Assembly (NCBI GenBank): GCA_947173915.1
Contig: CAMWGZ010000008.1
Span: forward strand, 1 to 16,184
Reading direction: 5' to 3'
DNA from: an uncultured Alistipes sp.
GTDB taxonomy: Bacteria; Bacteroidota; Bacteroidia; Bacteroidales; Rikenellaceae
DNA length: 16,184 bases
Below, piece by piece: positions 7,257-14,097 of this stretch. Under the pieces are notes generated by a model that had not been told where the DNA came from, did no database searches, and worked only from the letters and a program-made list of their open reading frames with translations. Positions within the stretch are counted from its first letter, which is position 1, and each line of letters opens with the position of its first letter. The translations under genes were made by a program, and so were the position numbers.

Positions 7257-8186
7257 ATGAACGACACACTCCGCCGCCTGCTGTCCAGCCTGCTGCTCTG
7301 CCTCTGCACCCTCACGGCCGCCGCCCAGACGCGGACAGTCCGGCAGCGCATAGCGCACCTGCTGCGGGAAAAGCACGCCACCGTCGGGGTAGCCGTACTG
7401 ACCGACGACGGGGTGCGGATCCGCTGCAACGACCGCCGCCGTTATCCGCTGATGAGCGTATTCAAACTCCACGTGGCGCTCGCCCTGCTCGACCGGATGG
7501 AGCGGGAGCAGATCTCCCTCGACAGCCTCATCCGCATCGAAGCGTCGCAGCTGCTGCCCGACACATACAGCCCGCTGCGCGACCGGTACGGCTGCCGTGA
7601 AATAACCCTCCCGCTGCGGGAACTGCTGCGCTACAGCCTCTCGCTGAGCGACAACAACGCCTGCGACATACTGATCGGACTGGCGGGCGGGATCGACTCC
7701 GTGAGCGGCTACCTCCGCCGGATCGGCGCACGGGGCTTCGCTCTCTCGCAAACGGAGGAGGACATGCACCGCGACATACGCAACTCCTACAAAAACCGGA
7801 GCCGCCCCTCCGCAACGGTGCTCCTGCTGCACCGTGCCCTCGAAGGCTCCCTGCTGCGGCCCGACCACCGCGATTTTCTGCGCGACTGCCTGATCGCCAC
7901 CTCCACCGGTCCCGACAAGCTGAAAGGGATGCTGCCCGAAGGGACCGTCATCGCACACAAGACCGGCTCATCCGACCGCACAGCGCAGGGGGTCAAGATC
8001 GCCGACAACGATGTCGGCATGATCCTCCTGCCCGACGGAAGAAGATGCTTCGTCGCCGTGTTGATCAAGGATTCGCAGCAGAGCGATGCCGAGAACGCCG
8101 CCCTCATCGCGCGCATCGCCCGAATCGTGTACGACGGGCTGAACGGGAGAGAGTCCGTCCCACCGCCCCCTTCCCGGCGGAAATAG
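7257..8186 (+). CDS. Class A beta-lactamase, subclass A2 (CfxA/CepA/PER-like)
   Basis: A periplasmic serine beta-lactamase that hydrolyses beta-lactam antibiotics. The 309-residue precursor has a signal peptide (basic start, hydrophobic LLSSLLLCLCTLTAAA, probable cleavage near AAAQ, residue 24). Active-site motifs are in order and spacing: S67-V-F-K70 (nucleophile and general base), S131-D-N133, E167-x-x-M-H171 (omega loop) and K235-T-G237. Histidine in place of the TEM-type Asn170, the SDNNACDIL context and the TEEDMHRD block fit subclass A2, as in PER-type enzymes. Several cysteines are present (57, 113, 136, 211, 264). The C-terminus carries a short proline/arginine tail. The start is the only ATG ahead of the signal peptide. 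No consensus -7 box is visible between the gcvT terminator and the ATG. No insertion sequence or integrase flanks it and its GC matches its neighbours, suggesting a resident chromosomal gene. The substrate spectrum cannot be read from sequence alone. Confidence 0.92.
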   Translation: MNDTLRRLLSSLLLCLCTLTAAAQTRTVRQRIAHLLREKHATVGVAVLTDDGVRIRCNDRRRYPLMSVFKLHVALALLDRMEREQISLDSLIRIEASQLLPDTYSPLRDRYGCREITLPLRELLRYSLSLSDNNACDILIGLAGGIDSVSGYLRRIGARGFALSQTEEDMHRDIRNSYKNRSRPSATVLLLHRALEGSLLRPDHRDFLRDCLIATSTGPDKLKGMLPEGTVIAHKTGSSDRTAQGVKIADNDVGMILLPDGRRCFVAVLIKDSQQSDAENAALIARIARIVYDGLNGRESVPPPPSRRK

Positions 8187-8236
8187 CCCGCACCCGAGAG
8201 AAGACAACCCGCGCCAGACCGACTGCGGCGCATGCA

Positions 8237-8269
8237 AAAACCCCTTCCGACCGAATCGGAAGGGGTTTT
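8237..8269. terminator. Bidirectional intrinsic terminator between the beta-lactamase gene and rny
   Basis: AAAACCCCTTCCGA (8237-8250) and TCGGAAGGGGTTTT (8256-8269) are perfect complements around a 5-nt loop. Each strand therefore has a 10-bp GC-rich stem followed by a T run. It serves the convergent beta-lactamase (+) and rny (-) transcripts. Confidence 0.93.
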
Positions 8270-8317
8270 CCTGCAAAGGCGGCGGCCGAAAGCCGCCCCT
8301 TATGAGTGTGCCGGCAG

Positions 8318-9865
8318 CTACTTCGCGTAGGCAACCGAGCGGGTTTCGCGGATGACCGTGATCTTGACCTGACCCGGGTAGGTCATCTCGTCCTGAATCT
8401 TCTTGGCGATGTCGTGCGACAGGCTCTCGGACTCCATGTCGGAGAGTTTCTCCGCACCGACGATCACGCGCAGCTCGCGGCCGGCCTGGATCGCATAGGT
8501 CTTCACGACACCGGGATACGAAAGGGCGATGTCCTCCATCTCCTTCAGACGCTTGATGTAGCTCTCGACCACCTCGCGGCGGGCACCGGGACGGGCACCC
8601 GAAATGGCATCGCAGACCTGGATGATCGGAGCGATGAGCGAGGTCATCTCCACCTCGTCGTGGTGCGCGCCGATGGCGTTGCACACCTCGGCCTTCTCCT
8701 TATACTTCTCGGCGAGCTTCATGCCGATGATTGCGTGCGGCAGTTCGGGCTCGTCGTCGGGCACCTTGCCTATATCGTGCAGCAGACCGGCACGGCGGGC
8801 CGTCTTGGGGTTGAGTCCCAGTTCGGCAGCCATGATTCCCGCCAGGTTGGCCGTCTCGCGGGCGTGCTGCAACAGGTTCTGTCCGTAGGAGGAGCGGTAC
8901 TTCATCTTGCCGATCATGCGGATCAGCTCGGGATGCAGGCCGTGAATACCCAGGTCGATGGCCGTGCGCTTGCCGACCTCCACGATCTCCTCCTCGATCT
9001 GTTTCTGCACCTTGGCCACCACCTCCTCGATGCGGGCGGGGTGGATGCGGCCGTCGGTTACCAGCTGGTGGAGCGCCAGACGGGCGATCTCGCGCCGCAC
9101 GGGGTCGAAACCGCTCAGGATGATCGCCTCGGGGGTGTCATCGACGATGATCTCGATGCCGGTCGCAGCCTCCAGCGCCCGGATGTTGCGGCCCTCGCGG
9201 CCGATGATGCGTCCCTTTACCTCGTCACTCTCGATGTTGAAGACCGTCACGGCATTCTCGATCGCCGTCTCGGTCGCCACGCGCTGGATCGAAGCCACGA
9301 TGATGCGCTTGGCCTCCTTCGTCGCGGTCAGACGCGCCTCCTCGATCGTCTCGCTGATGTAGGCGGCGGCATCGGCCTTGGCATCGGCCTTCATGTTCTC
9401 GATCAGGATATTCTTCGCCTCCTCCGAGCTGAGGCCGGATATCTGCTCCAGACGCACGTTCTGCTCCTGCATCAGGCGGTCGGACTCCTCCTTCTGGTGC
9501 TTGAGCGACTGGATCTGCGCCTCCAACTGCTCCTTCAGGCGGGCGTTCTCCCTATTCTTGTTATCCAGGTCGCGCTGCTGGCTCTTCAGGTTATTCTCCA
9601 CCTGCTTGGCCTGCTGCTCCATCTGGGCGAGCTTCTGGTTGCGCTCGTTGCACTGGCGCTCATGCTCGCTCTTGAGCTGGATGAACTTCTCCTTCGCCTG
9701 AAGGATTCTCTCTTTCTTTATCATTTCGCCCTCCGCCTCGGCCTCTTTGCGGGCCTTCTCGCGCAGGGTCTTGACCGTCTTCTTGGTAATGTATCTGGTT
9801 ACCAAAATATAGACGCCCACACCCGCCACGGCGGACAGGACACTCGATAATACAATGGCTGTCAT
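8318..9865 (-). CDS. rny: Ribonuclease Y
   Basis: RNase Y is a membrane-anchored endoribonuclease that initiates mRNA decay. The 515-residue protein has the normal length and domain order. A single N-terminal transmembrane helix (about 3-24) is followed by a long charged coiled coil (about 30-200). A KH RNA-binding domain follows, with its loop in [17 protein letters not shown] (216-232). The HD-domain nuclease carries H334 (LLQHARE), H363-D364 (GLLHDIGK), H401-H402 (GAHHDE) and D419 (QVCDA). The start is the ATG at 9863-9865, which immediately precedes the membrane segment. No promoter consensus is evident in the 44 bp up to the T tract of the upstream RNA gene. Expression may therefore depend on a non-consensus promoter or on read-through. 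Confidence 0.97.
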   Translation of the reverse strand: MTAIVLSSVLSAVAGVGVYILVTRYITKKTVKTLREKARKEAEAEGEMIKKERILQAKEKFIQLKSEHERQCNERNQKLAQMEQQAKQVENNLKSQQRDLDNKNRENARLKEQLEAQIQSLKHQKEESDRLMQEQNVRLEQISGLSSEEAKNILIENMKADAKADAAAYISETIEEARLTATKEAKRIIVASIQRVATETAIENAVTVFNIESDEVKGRIIGREGRNIRALEAATGIEIIVDDTPEAIILSGFDPVRREIARLALHQLVTDGRIHPARIEEVVAKVQKQIEEEIVEVGKRTAIDLGIHGLHPELIRMIGKMKYRSSYGQNLLQHARETANLAGIMAAELGLNPKTARRAGLLHDIGKVPDDEPELPHAIIGMKLAEKYKEKAEVCNAIGAHHDEVEMTSLIAPIIQVCDAISGARPGARREVVESYIKRLKEMEDIALSYPGVVKTYAIQAGRELRVIVGAEKLSDMESESLSHDIAKKIQDEMTYPGQVKITVIRETRSVAYAK

Positions 9866-9909
9866 TGTTTTCTGCGTGTTGTTATGTTAGTTAATAAATA
9901 AGTTTCAAT

Positions 9910-10075
9910 AAAAAAACCCGCACAAAATTCCTTGTCTTGTTTGACGAATCTGCAAGATTGTCAAGTGTGGGGGCTCCCGAAAATCGCAACCTTCTACCGG
10001 CAGGCCGGAGCCTGCACTCCCCGAGGGAAGTTGAAGCCTGGTTTTGACAGTGGCGAGTTGCCCCAATGTAAAAAT
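9910..10075 (-). ncRNA. ssrS: Structured small RNA, probably 6S RNA
   Basis: This fills most of the 354-bp gap between zapA and rny and contains no plausible ORF. On the minus strand a series of segments pair in nested order into one long interrupted rod: 10058-10061 with 9952-9955, 10044-10049 (TGTCAA) with 9959-9964 (TTGACA), 10035-10038 with 9972-9975, and 10027-10033 (CAACTTC) with 9987-9994 (one bulge). The apical hairpin is GCAGGC/GCCTGC (10010-10015 with 10000-10005; TCCG loop). An asymmetric bubble contains a mini-hairpin, CGATTTTCG. The RNA would end at seven T residues (9916-9910). The overall shape, length of about 165 nt and position next to zapA (where 6S lies in gamma-proteobacteria) fit 6S RNA, which mimics an open promoter and sequesters housekeeping RNA polymerase. 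The 5' end is uncertain. A competing 3' hairpin (9941-9964) is possible. It does not resemble tRNA, tmRNA, SRP RNA or RNase P RNA. Confidence 0.6.
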
Positions 10076-10131
10076 TGTTCAGTTTCGCAAAGCTTAAGGA
10101 ATCTATGCGGGTAGATTTTCCAAAATATTAT

Positions 10132-10183
10132 GTAAAAGAACGCACAGCCGGTCCCGATCCCAGCGGGGCAGCCCTCTTCCGGC
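10132..10183 (-). terminator. Possible weak terminator downstream of zapA
   Basis: On the minus strand, CCGGC/GCCGG form an outer stem (10179-10183 with 10147-10151) around an inner CCCG/CGGG stem (10167-10164 with 10156-10153). A TTCTTTT tract follows (about 10139-10133). The stem is interrupted, so termination may be partial. Confidence 0.4.
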
Positions 10184-10219
10184 AACCTCTCCGCCCGTTG
10201 CGGACCTCGTCCGACCCGG

Positions 10220-10561
10220 TTATTTCTTCGACTCCTTGTCGATTCGGTTCAGATAGCCGTCGATCCGGCTGCTGATCGCCTCCAGTCTTTTCAAATCCTC
10301 ATCGCCCACCTCGCGGCCCCGAACGAACGAAACGTTCGATATGGCCAGCTGCAGGGCGGTCATCGCCAGGCAGTCCCGAACGGAAAACTCCTCGTACTTC
10401 GCCTTCTCGAACCGCGTCACGTAGGCGTTTACCTCCCGCTCGGCCAGGCGGTAAAGCTCTTCCTTGTCGGCGAGCGGCTGCTCGTCGTCCGTCTCGCTGG
10501 TCAGCGTGAACGAATAGCTTTTCCCCGCGATCTTGAGTTTTATCGCCTGCTTTCTGGCCAT
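10220..10561 (-). CDS. zapA: Cell division protein ZapA
   Basis: ZapA binds and bundles FtsZ filaments at the division site in the cytoplasm. From the ATG at 10561 the product is 113 residues, close to family length. The N-terminal beta-hairpin region reads KLKIAGKSYSFTLTSETDDE, followed by a PLADKEELYRLAEREVN helix. A long C-terminal helix covers roughly 55-110 (FSVRDCLAMTALQLAIS and onward) and would form the dimer/tetramer coiled coil. The frame extends upstream to a GTG at 10609, but the ATG start places the conserved KLKIAGKSY strand directly at the N-terminus as in homologues. It lies 84 bp downstream of the small coiled-coil gene and probably shares its promoter. This is a family-level assignment; ZapA sequences are weakly conserved. 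Confidence 0.85.
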   Translation of the reverse strand: MARKQAIKLKIAGKSYSFTLTSETDDEQPLADKEELYRLAEREVNAYVTRFEKAKYEEFSVRDCLAMTALQLAISNVSFVRGREVGDEDLKRLEAISSRIDGYLNRIDKESKK

Positions 10562-10645
10562 AGTGGGCACCCTTTTTCTCCGTTCGGTTCGAATATCGTC
10601 GGCTGGCACGGTCGTCGGCGACCGCTCCCTCCGTTATCTGTTTCG

Positions 10646-10966
10646 TCACTCCTCCCCGGAATCGCCTTCGATTCGATCGGGTCTGTACAGCAACGCAATG
10701 CACCGGTCCACCTCCCGCATTAGACGGTTTACCCGCGCGATCGCCTTGCTCCGGTCGGGCGCATCCCCCTGAAGACTCCGGCTGAGCTGCATGCAGTCCA
10801 GCTCCTTTTCGAGTTCCCGGATCCGCTCCTGCAGCCGTCGGTTTTCACGACGCAGCTCATCCCGCTCGGCGGCTGTCTCCTCGCTGAGGAGCGTCAGCCG
10901 GCGATGGTCGTCGATAAGCAGTCCGATCTGTGCATCGAGATCGTTTATGATCTTTTTTTCGGCCAT
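10646..10966 (-). CDS. Small coiled-coil protein next to zapA, function unknown (possible ZapB-like division factor)
   Basis: 106 residues, very rich in Glu, Arg and Leu, with no signal peptide or membrane segment. Residues about 20-60 (EETAAERDELRRENRRLQER and onward) have the heptad pattern of a coiled coil. After a short linker (LQGDAPD), a second amphipathic helix (72-93, RSKAIARVNRLMREVDRCIALL) is the part I would expect to be conserved. The ATG at 10966 is preceded by a good Shine-Dalgarno (GGAGG, around 10971-10975), unusual in this window. A consensus promoter lies just upstream and zapA just downstream. In gamma-proteobacteria a small coiled-coil gene (TIGR02449 family) also precedes zapA, and ZapB is a coiled coil that works with ZapA. 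A role in division is therefore a reasonable inference, but no homology is demonstrated. Confidence 0.75.
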   Translation of the reverse strand: MAEKKIINDLDAQIGLLIDDHRRLTLLSEETAAERDELRRENRRLQERIRELEKELDCMQLSRSLQGDAPDRSKAIARVNRLMREVDRCIALLYRPDRIEGDSGEE

Positions 10967-10995
10967 CGTCCTCCGTGAAGCACCTTTCTTCTTTC

Positions 10996-11026
10996 CAAAG
11001 GTAGATAAAAAACGGTAATTCGCAAA
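10996..11026 (-). promoter_or_regulatory. Consensus promoter of the coiled-coil/zapA operon
   Basis: On the minus strand, a -33 TTTG (11026-11023), a 19-bp spacer and a -7 TACCTTTG (11003-10996) match the Bacteroidetes consensus in both sequence and spacing. The -33 box lies 3 bp beyond the rimO stop codon, so the operon starts in the rimO 3' boundary. Confidence 0.85.
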
Positions 11027-11029
11027 ATT

Positions 11030-12328
11030 TTATTTCGCCACCACCTCGGCGTAAAGATCGTAATCGGCTGCTGCCGTGACACGTGCCCGGTAGAAACACC
11101 CCCGGCGCAACTGCCGTCCGCCCACCGGAATCAGAATCTCCTGATCCACCTCGGGAGAATCGTACTGCGAACGTCCGACGTAGAAGTCGCCCTGACGCGA
11201 GTCGATCACGACCAGCTCCGTCCGCCCGATGCGCGCCCGGTTGTTCGCAAGGGCGATTTCGTTCTGAAGCGCCATGACCCGCTCCGCCCGCTGCTGCTTG
11301 ACCTCGGCGGGCACGTCGTCGCACAGGTGTTCGGCCGAGTAGGTCCCCTCCTCCTCCGAGTAGGGGAAAACGCCGAGCCGTTCGAAGCGCACCTCGCGCA
11401 CGAACTCCAGCAGCTCCTCGAAGTCGGCCTCCGTCTCGCCCGGATAGCCGACCAGAAGCGTCGTGCGCAGCGCCAGGTCGGGAATCGCCCGCCGCAACTT
11501 GTCGATCAGGGCATAGGCCTGGGCCTTGGTGTGGCGGCGCTGCATGGCCGTCAGCTGGTTGTCGGAGATATGCTGGAACGGAATGTCGAGGTACTTGCAG
11601 ATCTTCGGCTCGCGGGCCATGACCTCGATCACATCGTCGGGGAAGGCCGTGGGGTAGGCGTAATGGAGCCGGATCCAGCGGATCCCGTCGATCCGGCAGA
11701 GCGCCTCGAGCAGCTCGGCCAGCCGGCGGCGGCCGTAGAGATCGAGTCCGTAGTAGGTGGTGTCCTGAGCGATGACGATCAGTTCGCGCACGCCCCCCGC
11801 AGCCAGTTTGCGGGCCTCCTCCAGCAACTCCTCCATCGGCACCGAACGGTGCGGACCCCGGATCAGGGGGATGGCGCAGTAGCCGCACCGCCAGTTGCAC
11901 CCCTCGCCGATCTTCAGGTAGGCGTAGTGGCGGGGCGTGGTCAGCCACCGCTCGGTGGCCAGCTCCGGACGGGGGTCCGCCCCCAGCGCCCGCACGATCC
12001 CGTCCCAGTCCTTCGCCCCGAAGAACTCATCGACCTCGGGCAGTTCGGCGCGCAGCTCGTCGGCATAGCGCTCGCTCAGGCAGCCGATCACGAACAGGCG
12101 CTCGATCCGCCCCGCCTGCTTGGCGGCGGCGGCCTCCAGGATCATGTCGATCGACTCCTGCTTGGCATCGCCGATGAAGCCGCAGGTGTTGATGACCACC
12201 ACTTCGGCATCCGTGCGGTCGCTGTCGCTGGCAAGCGCATAGCCCGCCGCCGCGAACCGGGCCATCAGGTGTTCCGAATCGACCGTATTCTTCGAACAGC
12301 CGAGGGTTATGACATTGATTTTTTTCAT
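11030..12328 (-). CDS. rimO: Ribosomal protein S12 methylthiotransferase RimO
   Basis: RimO is a radical-SAM enzyme that adds a methylthio group to the conserved aspartate of ribosomal protein S12. The 432-residue protein has the full architecture. The N-terminal methylthiotransferase domain has its three cluster-binding cysteines: C11 (LGCSKNTVDSE), C49 (NTCGFIGDAKQES) and C83 (IGCLSERY). The radical-SAM CxxxCxxC motif is at C144, C148 and C151 (GEGCNWRCGYCAIPLIRG). A C-terminal TRAM domain follows. The motif GCSKNTVDSE and the NTCGFIGDAKQESI block favour RimO over MiaB. The start follows the ftsY stop by 36 bp, and the two are probably cotranscribed. No intrinsic terminator is seen before the next promoter. 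Confidence 0.95.
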   Translation of the reverse strand: MKKINVITLGCSKNTVDSEHLMARFAAAGYALASDSDRTDAEVVVINTCGFIGDAKQESIDMILEAAAAKQAGRIERLFVIGCLSERYADELRAELPEVDEFFGAKDWDGIVRALGADPRPELATERWLTTPRHYAYLKIGEGCNWRCGYCAIPLIRGPHRSVPMEELLEEARKLAAGGVRELIVIAQDTTYYGLDLYGRRRLAELLEALCRIDGIRWIRLHYAYPTAFPDDVIEVMAREPKICKYLDIPFQHISDNQLTAMQRRHTKAQAYALIDKLRRAIPDLALRTTLLVGYPGETEADFEELLEFVREVRFERLGVFPYSEEEGTYSAEHLCDDVPAEVKQQRAERVMALQNEIALANNRARIGRTELVVIDSRQGDFYVGRSQYDSPEVDQEILIPVGGRQLRRGCFYRARVTAAADYDLYAEVVAK

Positions 12329-12364
12329 AATGAGGTCTTTCTTTAATGGCCGCGGTGTGCCGCT

Positions 12365-13432
12365 CTATTTGCGCTCCTCTCCGAACAGGGCGCGGACGAA
12401 CTCCCGGCGGTCGAACATCTTGAGCTGGTCGATCCCCTCGCCGATGCCGATATAGCGGACCGGGATGCGGAACTGATCGCTGATGCCGATCACCACGCCG
12501 CCCTTGGCCGTACCGTCGAGCTTGGTAATGGTCAGCGACGTGACCTGCGTGGCCTGCGTGAACTGCCGGGCCTGCTCGAAGGCGTTCTGTCCCGTCGAGC
12601 CGTCCAGCACGAGCATGACCTCCTGCGGTGCCGAGGGGATGACCTTCGCCATGACGTTGCGGATCTTCGTCAGCTCGTTCATCAGGCCGATCTTGTTGTG
12701 CAGGCGACCCGCCGTGTCGATCAGCACCACGTCGGCCTTGTTGGCGACGGCCGACTTGAGGGTGTCGAAGGCCACCGATGCCGGGTCGGAACCCATCTCC
12801 TGACGGATCATCGTCGCCCCGGCCCGCTCGGCCCAGACGGCCAGCTGGTCGATCGCCGCCGCACGGAACGTGTCGGCCGCACCGATATAGACTTTCAGCC
12901 CCGCACGGGTCAGCTGCGCGGCGAGCTTGCCGATGGTGGTGGTCTTGCCCGCGCCGTTCACGCCGACGACCATGACCACATAGGGCACCCCCTCCTCGAC
13001 ATCGAGGCCGAAATGCTCCGTCGTGCGGTGCGACTCCTCCAGCAGCTGCGCCACCTCGTCGCGCAGGATCGACTGCAGCTCCGCCGCGTTCATGTACTTG
13101 TCGCGCGCCACGCGCGCCTCGATCCGCTCGATGATCTTCACGGTAGTCTCCACACCCACATCGGAGGTAATGAGCACCTCCTCCAGGTTGTCGAGTACCT
13201 CGGCATCGATGGTCGAGCGCCCTGCCACCGCGCGCGCCAGTTTCGAGAAAAGCCCCGACTTGGTCTTCTCCAGGCCGGTATTCAGCTCCTCCTGCCGGCG
13301 CTCGGGTTCCGGCTGCGGCTGCTCCTCAGCCACCGGCTCGGCCGGCGACACCTGGCGGGGTTGCTCCTCCTGCGCTGCGGCCGGCTGCGGCTGCGTATTC
13401 TGTTTTTTCTTGAAAAGATCGAAAAAGCCCAT
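12365..13432 (-). CDS. ftsY: Signal recognition particle receptor FtsY
   Basis: FtsY is the membrane-associated GTPase that receives SRP-ribosome complexes and delivers them to the Sec translocon. The 355-residue protein begins MGFFDLFKKK, has a short Gln/Pro/Glu-rich acidic A region (about 11-50), then the N-domain four-helix bundle (about 55-145). The NG GTPase domain has P-loop GVNGAGKTTT (157-166), DTFRAAA (187-193), DTAGR (239-243) and TKLDG (303-307). GGVVIGISDQFRIPVRYIGIGE near the C-terminus is typical of SRP GTPases. The short acidic region is normal for this phylum. It has its own consensus promoter and is the first gene of ftsY-rimO. Confidence 0.98.
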   Translation of the reverse strand: MGFFDLFKKKQNTQPQPAAAQEEQPRQVSPAEPVAEEQPQPEPERRQEELNTGLEKTKSGLFSKLARAVAGRSTIDAEVLDNLEEVLITSDVGVETTVKIIERIEARVARDKYMNAAELQSILRDEVAQLLEESHRTTEHFGLDVEEGVPYVVMVVGVNGAGKTTTIGKLAAQLTRAGLKVYIGAADTFRAAAIDQLAVWAERAGATMIRQEMGSDPASVAFDTLKSAVANKADVVLIDTAGRLHNKIGLMNELTKIRNVMAKVIPSAPQEVMLVLDGSTGQNAFEQARQFTQATQVTSLTITKLDGTAKGGVVIGISDQFRIPVRYIGIGEGIDQLKMFDRREFVRALFGEERK

Positions 13433-13458
13433 AGTTCAAAAAGAAAAAGTCCGACACG

Positions 13459-13489
13459 CAAAGATAGCGCAAACCGCCGACCCGACAAA
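13459..13489 (-). promoter_or_regulatory. Consensus ftsY-rimO promoter
   Basis: On the minus strand, a -33 TTTG (13489-13486), a 19-bp spacer and a -7 TATCTTTG (13466-13459) match the Bacteroidetes consensus in sequence and spacing. It is the best promoter in the window. The leader to the ftsY ATG is about 20 nt. Confidence 0.88.
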
Positions 13490-13501
13490 ATTTATTTCGA
13501 C

Positions 13502-13518
13502 GGGCGGGCCACACGCCC
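13502..13518 (-). terminator. Possible weak terminator overlapping the GNAT stop codon
   Basis: On the minus strand GGGCG (13518-13514) can pair with CGCCC (13506-13502) around a 7-nt loop. An AAATAAATTTT stretch follows, which is not a clean T tract. It would separate the receptor-GNAT operon from ftsY. The stem is short and overlaps the stop codon, so the call is tentative. Confidence 0.3.
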
Positions 13519-14093
13519 TATCGGTCCGCCCCGGGCGCGATCTCCTTTTCGAACAGGGCGAGCGTCACGCCTCCGATGCCGTTGAAATCGCACGCCACCC
13601 TCCCGGCCTCGCGGTACCCCAGCCGGGGATAGAGCCGCATGGCGCTGCGGTTCCGGACCTGCGTATCCAGCCTGCAGGCGGCGCACCCCCGCTCGCGGGC
13701 ATACTGCTCGTAGAAGGCCACGAACGCGCGCCCGATTCCGCCTCCCGACCGTGCGGGATCGACCACCAGCGTGTGGAGCACCATGACCTGCCCGTCGGGA
13801 AGCTCCGCCGCCCAGCGTCCGCCGGCATAGGCCGGCAGTTGGCTCCGGTTGATGACTGCCGAAGCGAGGATCTCCCCCGCGTCGTCCCAGACGAACAGAT
13901 CGCCCCGCTCCAGCGCCTCGCGGGCCGTCCGGACGGTGGGATAGATGCCCCGCCGCCAGCCGACCGAGCACCGGCCGGCCTCCTCTTCGTCGTGAATCCG
14001 GGAGTAAATCCGTGCGACGGCCTCCACATCCGCCTCGTCCGCCCGGCGAATTCTGTTTATGTCGTTCGAAATTTTCAAGAATGCCTTTTCCAT
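13518..14093 (-). CDS. GNAT-family N-acetyltransferase
   Basis: 191-residue single-domain acetyltransferase using acetyl-CoA; the acceptor substrate cannot be deduced. GNAT motif A reads VLHTLVVDPARSGGGIGRAF (105-124). The pyrophosphate loop is SGGGIG, with Arg one position earlier than in the usual R-x-x-G-x-G. Motif B follows as LDTQVRNRSAMRLYPRLGY (142-160), the standard strand and helix ahead of the terminal tyrosine-containing turn. The N-terminal part (INRIRRADEADVEAVARIYS) is the typical first GNAT strand-helix. The ATG lies only 4 bp after the stop codon of the outer-membrane receptor gene, so the two are translationally coupled or at least cotranscribed. It is most similar in layout to small-molecule or protein N-terminal acetyltransferases. 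Confidence 0.88.
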   Translation of the reverse strand: MEKAFLKISNDINRIRRADEADVEAVARIYSRIHDEEEAGRCSVGWRRGIYPTVRTAREALERGDLFVWDDAGEILASAVINRSQLPAYAGGRWAAELPDGQVMVLHTLVVDPARSGGGIGRAFVAFYEQYARERGCAACRLDTQVRNRSAMRLYPRLGYREAGRVACDFNGIGGVTLALFEKEIAPGADR

Positions 14094-14097
14094 TCGG

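Noticed and set aside
7145..8317. Mobile-element origin of the beta-lactamase gene
   Set aside because: No transposase, terminal inverted repeats, direct repeats or base-composition shift were seen around it; both flanks are ordinary terminators of neighbouring core genes.
8306..9850. A 514-codon open frame antisense to almost all of rny
   Set aside because: The Leu/His/Asp-rich translation is the usual artefact opposite a GC-rich coding sequence. rny on the other strand has full domain conservation, and no promoter or start signal supports the antisense frame.
9866..10219. tRNA, tmRNA, SRP RNA or small protein in the zapA-rny gap
   Set aside because: No cloverleaf, SRP or tmRNA signature sequence is present. 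The short open frames here (about 60 codons) lack start signals and cross the structured RNA.
10562..10609. N-terminal extension of zapA to a GTG at 10609
   Set aside because: The ATG at 10561 puts the conserved first strand at the N-terminus and gives the normal ZapA length; the added 16 residues have no conserved character.
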